Shown here: in pieces, positions 1 to 13,211 of the stretch
Numbering within the stretch: the first letter of the stretch is position 1
How the letters are laid out: the number at the start of each line of letters is the position of its first letter
NCBI GenBank assembly: GCA_003290165.1
Contig: QNQO01007633.1
Location: 62,001 to 126,000, forward strand
Length of the DNA: 64,000 nt
Reading direction: 5' to 3'
Origin: Berberis thunbergii
Taxonomy: Eukaryota; Streptophyta; Magnoliopsida; Ranunculales; Berberidaceae
Translations under genes and position numbers: made by a program
The notes under the pieces: model-generated
Told to the model about the DNA's origin: nothing
The model's input: only the letters and a program-made list of their open reading frames with translations
Database searches by the model: none

Positions 1-590
1 AAATACCCTTTTATTTCTTTCTTTCCACACAGACCACATGAGAACGTGAGGGACCCTACGCCATAACTACTCTTGAACAGTGGATGTTGTGTTACGAAAT
101 AGAGTTTGAAGTTGTACCTTCAAATCTTATTTAAGTTTTGCTCAAGCAGGCATTAGAATTGGTTGCTTGATGAAGTGCTATGGGTGGTTGAAATGTTCTT
201 GCTGAGTGTTTAGTTTTGGGACAAGATTGTGGATCCCAAGTACATGACCCAATAGAGATGAATCCCCTCTCACGCCCCGATTTTTAAACAACATAAATGA
301 CTAGATTGTCCAAAAAAACTAAGGCACGACATGATCAAATTAAATGGTACAATTATGAGGCAATAAATAAAATAATAACCTTCCTCAAAATTCCTTCTCT
401 CAAAATGAGGTCAACAATTATAAACCCAAGCCACAATATAAATCATAAAAAAAAAATACATTAATCAATCCCAAGGTAAATCTCTGACTCAAACATCCGA
501 GCATTAATAACTAATCCTTACATCTGATTACCTAGGAAAAACAATAAACTCAAGGTCTAACAAAACGTGTCGAATCCTTAGCTATCGTCA
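1..590. other. AT-rich sequence, no gene seen
   Basis: No convincing open reading frame or RNA gene is visible. On the minus strand this stretch lies downstream of the primer-binding-like site at 591-604, so it may be leader or internal sequence of a second, tandem copy of the neighbouring Ty3 element. I could not recognise a gag protein in it. Confidence 0.3.
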
Positions 591-604
591 CGCAGCTGAT
601 ACCA
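591..604 (-). other. Primer-binding-site-like sequence (initiator Met tRNA type)
   Basis: Read on the minus strand this is TGGTATCAGCTGCG. Its first nine bases match the TGGTATCAG used by many plant LTR elements to pair with initiator methionine tRNA. It lies just beyond the left LTR of the Ty3 element, where host flanking DNA would normally begin. A chance match is possible. Confidence 0.35.
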
Positions 605-3104
605 CCTTTGTGTTCCAATTAACCCTGATAAGTTTCTAGAACTACGCTCATTAAGAACGCACAAACAATACAAAATTCGGGTCAGTATATTAATACTGGT
701 GTGAGAAAATTTACTAATTATGTCATAACTAGACGATTAAATATCATTAAAAAAATATATGCATTTCACCTTAAGGAAGACAGGCAGTTCTCATTCAAGA
801 ATCGAATGAGCTATTAGTTTATTCCTTCAATGCTAAACTAATAGATGCTAAAATAATCCATGCACATTTCCATGTTATGATCAATTCAAGGTTTTCTTTA
901 TTTTTCTAATTCTTAGTTTCTTTTCCACAATCACACTTTCCTCATGTGCCAAACACACATCACCCAAGTGTGCATCCCTTGCCATCGAAGCCACTTGGAG
1001 CGTACATGACCCAAGTGGGGTCTTACATCGAGTGTCGTGTCATCTCACCCGAAGTTCGATACCTGGCAAGTATTTACTAAATACTACACGTACTACTGAA
1101 TTCATATGGAAATGCTTACCGATATGCAAACAAGTCTGCATACCCAAAATTATATCACACGTATACAAGCAAGTATTTATAAAAAAAAAATTTTAAAAAA
1201 AATTGAGTTGTGGAAAAGAGCATTTCTAAATATTTATATAATTTTTTTTTGAATACTAACACTGTGAATAGCAACATGCAAATCGGTGACAATACACCAT
1301 GTGAATAACAACACGTTACATACCCCCACATGCATCAATAACAATAAAAACATAAATAACCATTACCATTTTTAATAACACTATGATTCTGGATATTTTT
1401 AAACAATTAGAATAACACCATGACTCTATGTGATATAATAATACCATGTGAATTGTTTAAACGTAACCATGAAGTGGAAGCTTTTCCTCAAACTGTATTT
1501 ATCGTCCAAAAAGGCAAATTCAAATTTTGGCCTTAAATCCCAAGTCACTGTTAATGAGGTGAAAACATCCAAATGTGTTTTCTCATACTGACAAGAGAAT
1601 AACAATTCATATATTATATTAATTCTTTTTTTAACCCTTATGGACCCCACCTATTTGATTCGCCTTTGTAACATTTTGGCACCAATCATTATGATGTGTA
1701 CTTTTGGCTCGTGCTTACTCATTATGAATCAGTGGTAGAGGTAGCTAAATGAGATCATTGTCCTAAAGTTCTATTTGTAAATTTATAATTTAATGAATAG
1801 GATCTTTGTTAAAATTTTTAAATTCAAGATGAGTCAACATCACATAGCTTTTTTTTTTAAGAAATCGCCCTTTCAACCATCATCAAAGGAAGTGGCCCCT
1901 TACCAACCCATTTAATTTCTGTATAAATCAATCAACTCATTTGATGAAAAATTATTTTTTATGAATTTATCAACCCAAACTTCTCACCATTAAGATGCCT
2001 ACAACATTTACCTTCCTTACTGACAATATCAATCCACCCAATTTTCGAGAAAATGAAAATCCTAAATTCCACGTAGGATTATTCATTTCTCCAAAACACA
2101 GGACGTGAAAATTCAATAATAGCATCATGTTTAGCAGCAACAACTAAAACATAATTTAGAAAATTAAAACAAACTAAAAAATAATCTAACCATGAAACTC
2201 TGACGTCGCTAGCCCTACTAACAAGACTCTAGTAACACTACTCATAAATCTCTAAACCTGTAAAAGGCTAAATGGCTACGTTTCAATTAGAACGTACCCA
2301 AGAAGCATAAACTTACTTGGGTCAGCGAGGTAGCTAATGTGAGTAATCTCAATTTCCTTATAAATAAAATAAGTTACATGTTTTAACATAAAATGCTCCA
2401 ACACAATAAATAACACATTACTAACTGGTAGTTCCTCCATGAGGTAAACATGTCACACTACAAAGTTCTATCATGCTTAAAATATATATTTATTTTACCA
2501 AGACTTACAAAGTGAAGGTCGCACGTGGTAAGTCTGACAAAAAAAAATGTTAGTAGACTTACCATCCTGCACAGAACTTTTAGAAATAAATGAATAAAAT
2601 TCTTAATTTTACGTACAACATATTTTTATACACTAATTATTAGGACTTGTAAAAAAGTGTATCATAAATTATAATACTGAAATAACAACAATTATTAAAA
2701 AAAAATAGAGATGGAGGAGTAATCAAAATCACAAGTGGAGTATACAATAGAGTTTAACTCACTGTTTTTGCGAAAATCTCAAAGTTTGAGCAAAAATTCT
2801 TCCTTTATCGCCTCCCTCTTTTTTCTATGTAGGTTTTTCTTTTTCTTCTGTGTGTATCCAAAGAGAAAATGAGGCTAGGTTTTCTTTTAAATGAGTTTTT
2901 AATTAGGGTTTTACTAGCTTTAGCTAAACACAATCACCACTCCTCTTTTACCCACCACCAACCTAAACCTAGGTCCCAAATTAAAATCATAAAATATATA
3001 AATATTTGTAACTATTACCAATTAATAAATATTAAAAATATATAAATATTATTAATTACTATGATAGTAGCATTATATTGGTAAGTGATTTGGCGGGTAT
3101 TACA
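605..3104 (-). repeat. Left LTR of the Ty3 element (proven part 2605-3104)
   Basis: About 500 bases at 2605-3104 are near-identical to 18264-18760. On the minus strand both copies begin TGTAATACCCG, a common LTR start in plant chromoviruses. The copies share the run of sequence around the word TTTAATTAGGGTTTTACTAG. The stretch 605-2604 has no partner in the window. If 591-604 is a true primer-binding site, this whole stretch could be one 2.5 kb LTR, but that extension is inference. A polypurine-like tract lies just to its right (about 3105-3125, minus strand). Confidence 0.6.
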
Positions 3105-3153
3105 ATACACACACCTCAAAAGAATCTCGTCCCGAGATTCGGTAGGATAAGGG

Positions 3154-5115
3154 TTAGGCGAATAATTCTGGGTGCATCTGTTTTACTTTGTCCCCCAACT
3201 CCCAGGTAACATCGTTCTCCTTTTCGCTCCACTGAACTTTAACGAAGTTGACTTTCTTACGTCGTGGTTATTTCACGTCACGATCAATTATCATCACCGG
3301 CCCAACTGTATAAGTCAAATCTTCATTAAGTTTAATATCGGTAGGTTGAACAATCTAAGTTGGGTCTTTCACACATTTCCTCAACATCGAAACATGAAAG
3401 ACATCATGAATCATCGACAAACTGTGCGGCAATGCAAGTTTGTAAGCTAAGTGACCAACACATCCGACAATCTCGAACGACCCAATATACTGCGGGCTCA
3501 ACTTCCCTTTCTTGCCAAATCTCATCACACCTCGCATGGGAGACACCTTGAGAAAAACTAAATCACCAACTGCAAACACTACACGTTTCGCTTTTGATCG
3601 GCATAGCTTTTCTGTCTATTCTAAGCAGTTTTTATCCTTCCCCGAATAATTTCAATCACTCTCCCTAAGAATCTCTGGTCTCAACAATATTGTATCACCT
3701 ACCTCTACCCAACAACTAGGAGATATACACGGCCTACCATACAAAGCCTCAAATGGTGTCATGCCAATGCTCGATTGATAACTATTATTGTACGTGAACT
3801 CCACCAACAGTAAATGATCCTCCAAACTACCACCAAAATCCATGATGCAAGCTCGCAACATATCCTCTAAAATCTGATTTACCCGCTCAGTCTGCCCGTC
3901 AGTCTGTGGATGATACGCAATTCTCATAGCCAAGGTAGTACCCATATCAAGTTGGAAATTTCCCTAAAATGTCGATGTAAACAATGGATCTCTATCTGAC
4001 ACAATGGTAATAGAAACACCATGCAACCTTACCACTTCTCAAATATACATAGCAGCTAACTTGTCGGTATTACGAGATGCACCAACGGGGATAAAATGTG
4101 CACACTTTGTCAAATGGTCAACAATAACCCAAATTGACTCATTACCCCTCCGAGATCTAGGTAAACCATTACCAAAATTCGTCGAAATGTGTTCCCACTT
4201 CCACATGGGTATTTCTAGAGGCTGCAATAAACCAGACGGCCTCTGGTGTTCTGCTTTCACTTGCTGACAAGTGAAATAGTGAGGAACATATTCCCCAACA
4301 TCTCGTTTCATGCCTTCCCACCAAAAACTTCTTTTCAAATCGTGATACATCTTTGTACCCCTTGGATGAATAGTAAATTTAGAACGATGAGCCTCATTCA
4401 TAATCTTCTTCTTTAACACCGAAATATCCGGTACGCAAAGTCTACCATGAATCGCAATCCTCCATCTATGTCAACTGACCAATCAGTAGGGCAGTCATCC
4501 AACGTATTAACTATCATATCATTCATTTTGTTCATGAGGAATGGGTCAGTGTGCTGCAATGAAATGACCTGATTAATCAGGGTAGGTTTCACTGTCAAAC
4601 TGCAAACATAAGCTCCTCTAGTAAGCGGAACAGTAAAAATATCATGAGCTGCAATAACCTCGATAATCTTCCACTCTTGTACCATAAGAGCAGTCAACAC
4701 ACTATGTTGCCTGCTTAGGGCATCTGCCACCACATTCCCTTTGCCTGGATGGTAAAGGATTTCAAAATCATAACTACTAATGAACTTCATCCACCCTTGC
4801 CGCCTCATGTTTAAATCCCATTGTGAAAATAGATACTTTAAGCTTTTGTGATCAGTATACAATTCAAATTTCTCTCGATACAAATAATGCATTCATAATT
4901 TTAAAGCGAAAACCATTGTTGCTAATTCCAAATCATGCGTAGCATGTCACCTCTCATGTGGCTTTAACTGCCTAGAAGCATAAGAAACTTCTTTCTGATC
5001 TTGCATCAAAACACATCTCAAACCTATTCCGTTAGCATCTGTAAACACCACTAACTTCCCGCCACGAGTGGGAATGATTAAAATTGGAGTTGTAGTCAAC
5101 CTTTGCTTCAACTCT
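3154..5115 (-). pseudogene. Ty3 pol remnant: RNase H, integrase, chromodomain
   Basis: Directly downstream of the CACTA insertion the minus strand reads FQELKQRLTTTPIL, the normal link from reverse transcriptase to RNase H. RNase H follows ([37 protein letters not shown]), with in-frame stops near 4965 and 4890. Integrase fragments cover about 4419-3652 (zinc-binding start, core with AYHPQTDGQTERVNQ). The GPY/F-like end lies at 3579-3355 (YIGSFEIVGCVGHLAYKLALP). The last 55 residues (VKVQWSEKENDVTWELGDKV) are a chromodomain, ending at a stop at 3154-3156. An in-frame stop interrupts the chromodomain start. Non-functional. Confidence 0.88.
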
Positions 5116-5142
5116 TGACACTACACCAAAAACCCCCATTAG

Positions 5143-5628
5143 CAACGGTTCTAGACCGTGGGCGTAAGCCATTGCCACGGCTAAGAGCCGTGGACTACAG
5201 GGGCGTCGCAAAATCATTTGTAACGGCTATAAACCGTTGCTAAACATTGTAGCAACGGTTTTATGTTTGGATGGGGGGCGTTATTTTCAGAAATTAGCAA
5301 CGGTTTTAAACCGTTGCTAGGATAATAGCAACGGTTTTTAGCCGTGGCAAAAATAGCCACAGTTTTAAGCCGTGACAAGGTGTAGATATTAGCAACGGTT
5401 TTAAACCGTGTCTAATTAAGTAGCAACGGTTTTAAGCCGTATCAAAAATAGCCACGGTTTTGAGCCGTGACAAGGTGTAGATATTAGCAACGATTGTAAA
5501 CCGTGTCTAGTTAAGTAGCAACGGTTTTAAGCCGTGGCTAGGTTTAGCCACGGTTATAAGCCGTGGCAAGGTAGCCACGGTTTTTAGCCGTTGCAACAGT
5601 TAGCCACGGTTTAAAACCGTGGCAAATT
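5143..5628. repeat. CACTA left subterminal repeats
   Basis: More than fifteen copies of a near-palindromic motif of about 22 bases, in variants of AGCAACGGTTTTAAACCGTT and AGCCACGGTTTTAAGCCGT. They lie head to tail with short spacers and end in a poly-T stretch at about 5628. Such arrays are the binding sites of the TNPA-type protein in known CACTA elements. Confidence 0.9.
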
Positions 5629-5892
5629 TTTTTTTTTTTTTTTAATTTTTTAATTTTTTTTTTTTTTTATGACTTTCCCTCCCGTTTTTATTTATTGCAA
5701 TAAAATTCACTTTGTTTTACTGATAATAAAATAAATATAATGATAATAATGGCTGAGGAAAACATTTTCAAAATATCCATAAAGATTGACCTTAACAATG
5801 AAAATGATGGAATAGCAGTCACTAGGCATCCATTTTTCACACAAAAATATATGTATTATTAAGCTCTCATACATGTGTTCATATTACATTCA

Positions 5893-6447
<555 letters not shown>

Positions 6448-6930
6448 CAAACCACAATGAGCATACTTGATCCTTCAACTCATTAACATGAATGAGCTTG
6501 GCTAGCCACGTTTTTCTTCCTTCTTTGTTCCAAAATGAAGAAGAAAACCAGCTGGCATTTTTCTCTTCAAAAGATTTCTCTCTCAGTATAGCCCGATTAC
6601 CACAGTGACTATAAAATACACAACATACTATACTTAGGACCTGCAAAGCAAAAAGCTCGGTTTTTAGATGGATGCAAATTGACGAAATGTTACAAATTAA
6701 TAAAGTACCTCCAACACTTACTGCACAGTTTTGAACAATCGTCAGGATTTCAGGCTTCTTTCCAGCCATGTGAGCAACAACCCCAATATACCAAAGGCCA
6801 AGAAATACAAGATGAAAAAGACAAGTGCTGGCCTTAGATAGTAGAGCCTTAGATAGTCAACTCCTAGCATAAATGAAGGTCTCCTTACAACACTTAATCC
6901 AGAAACCTGCAATAATAATTTATACAAACA
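6448..6930 (-). pseudogene. Captured exon-like sequence, gene not recognised
   Basis: The minus strand reads NASWFSSSFWNKEGRKTWLA and then LKDQVCSLWFAPVGSASDYP before a possible donor near 6390. Further upstream it reads LWYIGVVAHMAGKKPEILTI followed by VQNCAVSV, with a possible donor near 6710. The composition looks like real plant exons separated by AT-rich introns, and the strand matches the other captured fragments. I do not recognise the parent gene and assign no function. It could belong to the same donor gene as the NDX or cysteine synthase pieces, but nothing shows that. Confidence 0.4.
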
Positions 6931-9187
6931 ATCTCAAACTATAGTTCTCTTAAGACAAAAATAAAAATAAACACACTTTTTTTTAGGTGATTTGAAGTGA
7001 AAAGTGCAGTGTTTCTACTTAGAGATGTATACATGCATGTCTTTCATTAAGCACAAATACAGAAATACTGATATTGTCGTTTTCACATTTCATCCACTAA
7101 AGTGCAAGGCCCATGCTAAGTTGCTAATTATAACAGTTCATATAACTTTGTCACCAGAAGCATTCAAGTATTGGGACAAGCGAGTCTCATGATTTGGTAG
7201 AAAGACCATATAACAGTTCATATAACTTTGCTGCAATGCATTGAATGTGCTTGGCTGTATAAAACACTTTATTTCCAGGAAAACCCAGTTGATGCAATTC
7301 TGGTTTGAAGTGTATAGCCATTTTCATGCAAGACTTTCTCATCACTTTTCTGGTTTTGTTTCTTGTTTTTCCTTTTTGGTACTTGGCAATAGTGTTTGAT
7401 GTCTCAAGAGACATAAATGGGTCTCTACTCTGCTACTTCTGTCTAATAAAAAGTAGAGTGTATGGGAAGAAGGGAATATGGCTTAAGTTATTAACAGAAC
7501 AAGCTGAACTTGTGCCCATTGCAATTCAAAAACTAAAAACAATGAAAATACAAAACTTAAAGCAATCAACTTAAATCAACTAACCTTCACATATGGAATG
7601 ACTTGGAGAACAGCAGACGCGCGAGAACACGCAGCAACAGACAGCAAGCGTCCCAGCAGCAGCAAAACCAGCATCAGCAGCAACTCAGCGTAGCAGCAGC
7701 AGCAGCAGCAACTCGCAACAGCATCTCGCAACAGCATCAGCAATTGGGGGGTGGGAGAGGTATCAGAAATTTGTAGAAATGCAAATAAAATGCATGTGTG
7801 CCTCACTATCTAAGATAAACAACTCAGGCTACATTAACTAGACATGCTACATACTCACAACTCCACTCACAATTGACAAATTACAAGCTCAATCATATAA
7901 AAATAACAAAATAGACTACATTAAGGATTTCAATGTTAATAATCATATAAGAGAACACAATCAGAATGTGATGAATTTATAACAAGGTAAGGGAAAAAGT
8001 TGATGTGGTAAAGAAGAAGAAGAAGGATAAGAAGGAAGATGGGAATTAAAAAAAAACTGAGTTTGTTGACTCTGTTAGGCATAAGCATCCATACATTCAC
8101 AAATTCATATACCCGCATAATCATTTACATATTCTCCCCCTAGTGTGTGTTCGTCTATCAATCTAGCAACAACTGCACAAAATAAATGATCAGAGTCAAA
8201 GCAGCCCAACATACCTCATGACAAAGCAGCCCAATATTAGTAAGTGGAGTCTGTTGGTGATATAAATAATTTTTAGTAAATGGGATTCCTATAGAATGGA
8301 TGAAAATGGGATTCCAAAATAAGAGGCAAAATGCATCATGAATAAGTTTAGGGTAATATGATTTGTCTAACAAACATACTTATCAAAAACATTTATTGTA
8401 TCATATTTTGGAGAATGGCTGCATTCTTTTGTTTAACAAAACAAAGCAAGAAACAACAAACTTTAAATTCTAAAAGGAGATCATGAAGAATATGATTAAG
8501 TGTGTCAAGATTAGTTAGAAATGATTCCACAGTAAACTTGCTTCCAAGGAGTTTACAATTATTCCTAAGGGTTGCAACAGGTATACTAAGACTTTCATTA
8601 CCAAGCCGAGCTTCACATTACAGCAGAAACACTTTAGAAGTTCCAAATATAAAATAGAGGGAGAAAAGGATAGAATAAGTAAAAAAAAAAAAAAACCATA
8701 CCTGCAGAGAATACCCTGAGAAAGCTCCAGGAAACTGCTCGGCCACGCAATTAGACATGCCAAATGAAACTATTATCTGTAAGACAAAAACCATTGAGGC
8801 TGTCCAGTCCGTCAATAATGTAACCTAAGCAATTATCTACGTACATAATGAAATTATCATCTGATTGAGAGAATAGCAATCAATAAATGTGTGTTAATAT
8901 TATCCTTTTTGTTTATAAACAACAAGATACCTGCGATAAAAAATTGACAAGCAAAAGCCCACATGGAAAACATAGATAAGAGCCTCAACAAGTTATCCTA
9001 TCCCGACAAGTATAGCTTTAAAAGATATGGAAACATGAAAACACATTAGAGTAAATTCATCTTGAACAAACTCAAAGTAAAAACAATGTGGAACTCTAGT
9101 TAGTTAAGCGGAAATATTTTCACATGCTGTTGAAATGGTTTTACACAACTATCACTTGTCAAGAGAAAAAGAAACGACATTCCATAC
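6931..9187. other. CACTA cargo, mostly unrecognised, with a CAG/CAA-rich patch
   Basis: This is AT-rich, intron-like DNA. At about 7610-7745 a run of CAG, CAA and AGC triplets could encode a glutamine-rich segment on the plus strand or be plain microsatellite. At about 8704-8782 the minus strand has an AG/GT-bounded exon-like piece reading SFGMSNCVAEQFPGAFSGYS. I cannot place it in a family. Confidence 0.35.
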
Positions 9188-9823
9188 CAGTTTTTCAGTT
9201 GAGAAGCTGTCAGATCAGAGCCCTGAAAAGTACAGAGCAGATACTTCAGCAAACAATATATCCAAAAGAAATATTCTACAACTTGCATAGACTGCATTTA
9301 TACATACATGAGCACTTAATTTATCTGCCCATGACTGCAGTGAGGCTGCATTTCGCTGCATATCTGGCTCCTCCAAAAGAGCCTTCTCAATTATTGTAAT
9401 CTGCTTATCATTCATGATGTTTCGTTTCCTTTTCCTCTGCTGTTTTTCTTCCCTGTTTGTGGTTTTCTCATTTTCCTCGACTCTCCTGAATGTACCTTCT
9501 TTGATACGATCAGCCAACTTTGAGAAGCCGCCATTATACAACACTTGCTCCCCAGAGTTCTTCCCTCCGGTGGAGCTGGCATCTGAACCACTTGTTTCAA
9601 CATTTTGAACATCCTTGTTGACTTCTCTCAAAGATTCAGATGGGCTCCTACTCATCTCAGCTTTACCTTTGCTCTTACCCATCTCCTCATTTTGGCACGG
9701 TGAGTTTTCAGAAGTTCCCTCCTTCAAGTTGCCAAACTTTCTTGCGTTTAGGGCCACTTCCAACAGCTTTGAATCTATTTCAGCTGACATAGATGATGCA
9801 TGTCCCATTCTACCTTGATTATC
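9188..9823 (-). pseudogene. Captured nodulin-homeobox (NDX) fragment, two exons
   Basis: The exon at 9823-9308 (AG acceptor, GT donor) encodes an acidic/serine-rich stretch and then KRKRNIMNDKQITIIEKALL and EPDMQRNAASLQSWADKLSA. The second exon, at 9222-9188, reads GSDLTASQLKNW. Together they match the N-terminal two-thirds of the atypical homeodomain of plant NDX proteins, nuclear regulators known from nodules and from antisense transcription control at FLC in Arabidopsis. The recognition-helix end (the usual NNRKAR stretch after KNW) is missing, so DNA binding would be lost. It lies in the same orientation as its neighbours, inside the CACTA element. Confidence 0.85.
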
Positions 9824-9997
9824 CTATAACAATAAAAAATCATATCAGATTTGCACATAACAAAGTTGAGAACTAAACTATTGCTGGAGAAATTTTAGGT
9901 GGATAAACTCGTCTATTCATCAAGTAATGGTAATTATTTGAATCAATTTGTGAACTTAATACTTAACCATCATTAAAAAATTTCTATGGTTGGCCAA

Positions 9998-10123
9998 GTT
10001 GTTTTGTACCCACGGTTTTAAGCCGTTGGTACGTATAGCTACGGTTACTGGCCGTGGCAAATACAGCAACGGTTTAAAACCGTGGGCAGCTCGGCGTAGC
10101 TAAATAGCCCTTTTGGTGTAGTG
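9998..10123. repeat. Internal CACTA right terminus
   Basis: The last 125 bases repeat the right end of the whole element (15650-15770) almost base for base: ACGGTTTTAAGCCGTTGGTA, then GGGCAGCTCGGCGTAGC, then CCCTTTTGGTGTAGTG. No second left terminus is seen nearby, and no TGA follows. It marks the end of an older or smaller element that was joined into the present one. Confidence 0.88.
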
Positions 10124-10555
10124 GACAAAGCACATGATGATAAAAAAAAAATTGTTCACTTATCATGGTATGTAGTTTATGAGGATTCACTAAATGTAAT
10201 ATATCTATAAAGGAGAATATATACAATATATACAGAAAATGATATTTCAGGAGACTCCAAGAGTGATTCTCAAAAACGTAAGGCCTAGCATTTTTTAACT
10301 TTGCAGTTGTCAACATGGATATCCAATGGCTTCATCATAGGAAAGAGAACAATTTTCCAGATGATGTAACACTATCTCTTGGAAATTTTGATCCACCAAA
10401 CATCTCATAGTAATCACATTTAATTTGCAGTCTGCAGCATGGATATCCAATGACTTGAACACGGGAAAAAGAAACTATTTTCTAGCTGATGCAATACCAT
10501 CTTTTGAATTCAGATCCACCAAACATTTCGCAGGAATTGGCATGTGACACACACA

Positions 10556-10556
<1 letters not shown>

Positions 10557-10641
<85 letters not shown>
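10557..10641. repeat. TA dinucleotide microsatellite
   Basis: About 40 TA units in an almost pure run. Confidence 0.97.
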
Positions 10642-10644
<3 letters not shown>

Positions 10645-11529
10645 GTAAATGGCCAATATTTTATCATATGAATAAAAAAGGACCAGTAGCATGTGTTGAG
10701 TACAACTACCAGCGGTAAATGAAGAGAAGGGAATCCGCCAGGGGGGAATACAAGATCAGATGCAGTTGTATCCGGACCAACAATTCTTCCATTCGTTGCT
10801 GAATCTGAAGACTCTATGTTCATATCACATACCTTTTTCACTTTCTTCTCTTGAACCTTTTCAATACAAAGATAATTGATTAGTCTTTTATGCTAATAAG
10901 ATAACTGATTATAGAAAGTGCATTCTAACAAAAATTGTGTAAAATCCTTAAAAAAAACATTTAGTTGTTTAACCAAAGAAATAGCAACAAAATAACATCC
11001 TAAAACCTTCCAAAAAGGTCGTACAAGCATGAATTTGTTTTGCAAAAACATAGAGTAAGTAGGCTAAGGAGAACTACAAAAGAACAATGATTCTGATCAT
11101 TTGAGTCTCCCAAAGTGCCAAATTACCGTTCAACACCTCAATCTCCCTTTTGATGAGATAACCTTTCACCCAATCCCTTTCTTCCCCCTTACAAGCGAGT
11201 GACAATATGGTAGTATTGAGAGGCCAAAAATACAAGGAAAACAAAAAAAGTAAACTAAAATATCAGTTACACACACCAGCTAAAACCACCTTGTCCCCAA
11301 GGCATGCCCCAATTTACAATAAAGTTTCATATTGTACTCTGGTTAGAATTGTGCAAGCACTCAAACCACTTTTTTTTAACCAATAAAACAAAATGGAGAC
11401 AGGGAGTTTCATTAAATAAAAAGGGAAATACAGACCCTTGAGAGTGAGGAACTCACAAGGGGAGCAACAAAGAGAAACTTAACACATAAAAACTCTGAAC
11501 AAGGGCAGAGAATATAAAATATAATCTTC

Positions 11530-11805
11530 GAGGACGCTCTACAGAAATTCAATAGAAACTCATTAGAGACTGATAATAGTAGCCCATAATGAATATATGG
11601 GAGAAATATCGTCGGATGGACCAGAACATGCCCCGTTGCAACCTAACTGAATGCAAATGATTGGAACAAAAACACCTCAGATATAATGACCACCAAGAAC
11701 ACCTAACATAACAGTTTAATAAGATGAAAGGGAGACTGAACAATACCTCTCCATAAATTACCCATTTAGACAAAAGGGGGTAGTCACTGGCAGATCCAAC
11801 TGGAG
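11530..11805. repeat. 276-bp direct repeat, copy 2 of 2
   Basis: Partner of 6172-6447. The far end continues into ATATAATGACCACCAAG, a word that also occurs within the repeat, so the junction itself looks like a short-homology join. Confidence 0.9.
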
Positions 11806-12021
11806 ATATAATGACCACCAAGGACTAATTGCTTGTTGAGATTGCAATTATGTCCATACAGATAGAATGAAAAGATGCATCTTATAAACCCTGTAAAACA
11901 GCAGCATAACTAGATGTTGTAACGTAAAAATTCAATCAATAATTAGAAACCAACCAAAACAAAACAAGCCCATATAAACAATTGAAATCAACAAGTTGGT
12001 GTTTAAGGGAATGACTTACTT

Positions 12022-12300
12022 CTGATCTTCATCAGTCCAAGCGGATCGAACACACTCCACTGATACACAAAGCAGGGGATCTCCAAAGCTGCAGTCCATA
12101 TTACCAGATTCAATAGCTTGTAAATCCTCTACAAGAATCTCATAGTGTTTCTCAACCTCCCCAACACTTCTCCCACCTACCATATCAGCAATCAACTCCC
12201 ACCTATTTGGGTTGTCTTCATCGACAATTGCCAAAGCCAATTCAAATAATTTGTTTTCCTCCCAACTCCACCCATCAAATAAATTTGAAAACTCTTCCAT
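12022..12300 (-). pseudogene. Captured SANT/Myb-like exon (RADIALIS/DIVARICATA type)
   Basis: The frame opens with ATG at 12300 and reads MEEFSNLFDGWSWEENKLFE, then LALAIVDEDNPNRWELIADM, then VGGRSVGEVEKHYEILVEDL. This is a single SANT domain with its tryptophans at the W-x-W and RW positions, as in plant RADIALIS-like and DIVARICATA-type proteins. The exon closes at a GTAAGT donor near 12021 after SAWTDEDQK, which looks like the start of a second Myb-type repeat, absent here. With its start codon intact it could seed a chimeric transcript, but the rest of the donor gene is missing. Confidence 0.82.
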
Positions 12301-13211
12301 ACTAATAGACCAGAACCTGATTTCTTAGATCTCCCAAGATTATAAGGAAGAAATTCTCAATTCTCGCATTCTAGACTTTCATTCAAGAAGAACCATTTGG
12401 AGCGAAAACCTTATATAACTTCCCTATGTTGAGGTGGTCAGATTTCAGTGACACTTGAAAAAAATCTCTTTGTTTCTCCCTTCTGTCATAAACTACACGA
12501 CATCAGCAATACAATACAAGAAGTATGCACAATTTAAAAATACATGAAATCAAAAACCATGGATCAGAATCTGCAAAACCTGACAAAGAAAAATACCTCA
12601 CTCATCAATGAATCCAAGACCCAGAATCTCATTTTCCATTTCCTGCAAAGAATCCAACGATCACTTTTTTTTTCCGCAGAACAAGTAATAACATTCATTC
12701 TATTATTCTGAACCAAATTAATTTTGAAAACTTGTGTTTTGGCATAGATTGGCCATGCAGATGGAGCTTGAATTCAACAGACGTGAAAAGGATTAGACCC
12801 TCCATACTTTGAATCCAGACTAGGATACCTCATAAAATTATGTGACAACAATGCCATAGATTAAAACTATAGGTAAGTTGCATATACTCCGTTTCTCAAG
12901 TCAATTTATTTTATTTTAGTTGAAAACTTGTATTTTTTTATTTTATTTTAGTTGAACGAGGATTTGAGAAAGTTCTGTTAGAGTTTTATGAGAAAACTTA
13001 GATTCTCTAGTGAAGCTTTTTTTATTATTAATTGATGTTCATTCTTTGAAACTTCCCGTATTTCATGCAGGCTTAAAATCAAATTTTGATATTCCTATCA
13101 TATCTGGCAACGGTCATATAACAGTTATACTATACAAATAGATTATTACATATGCATTTAAGATGCTCTAAAAATAGTAATTATGAAAACTGTGGATATT
13201 ATTAAGGCATA
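12301..13211. other. Spacer between SANT and ORC4 fragments, one small exon-like piece
   Basis: On the minus strand at about 12601-12645 an AG acceptor leads into EMENEILGLGFIDE and a stop. It has the look of a terminal exon, of unknown origin. The rest is AT-rich with no coding signal. Confidence 0.35.

Larger units (their letters stand above)
10124..12021. other. CACTA cargo with a local duplication, a TA microsatellite and a repeat copy
   Basis: Positions 10314-10410 and 10440-10535 are diverged copies of one another, sharing CATGGATATCCAATG and GATCCACCAAACAT. A TA repeat runs from about 10557 to 10641. On the minus strand at 10690-10860 there is exon-like sequence (KVCDMNIESSDSATNGR, then FPPGGFPSLHLPLV) that I cannot assign. 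Copy 2 of the 276-bp repeat is at 11530-11805. Confidence 0.5.

Noticed and set aside
9215..9307. Extension of the NDX frame through the intron
   Set aside because: The frame stays open by chance. The homeodomain continues in a separate exon at 9222-9188 with proper splice sites.
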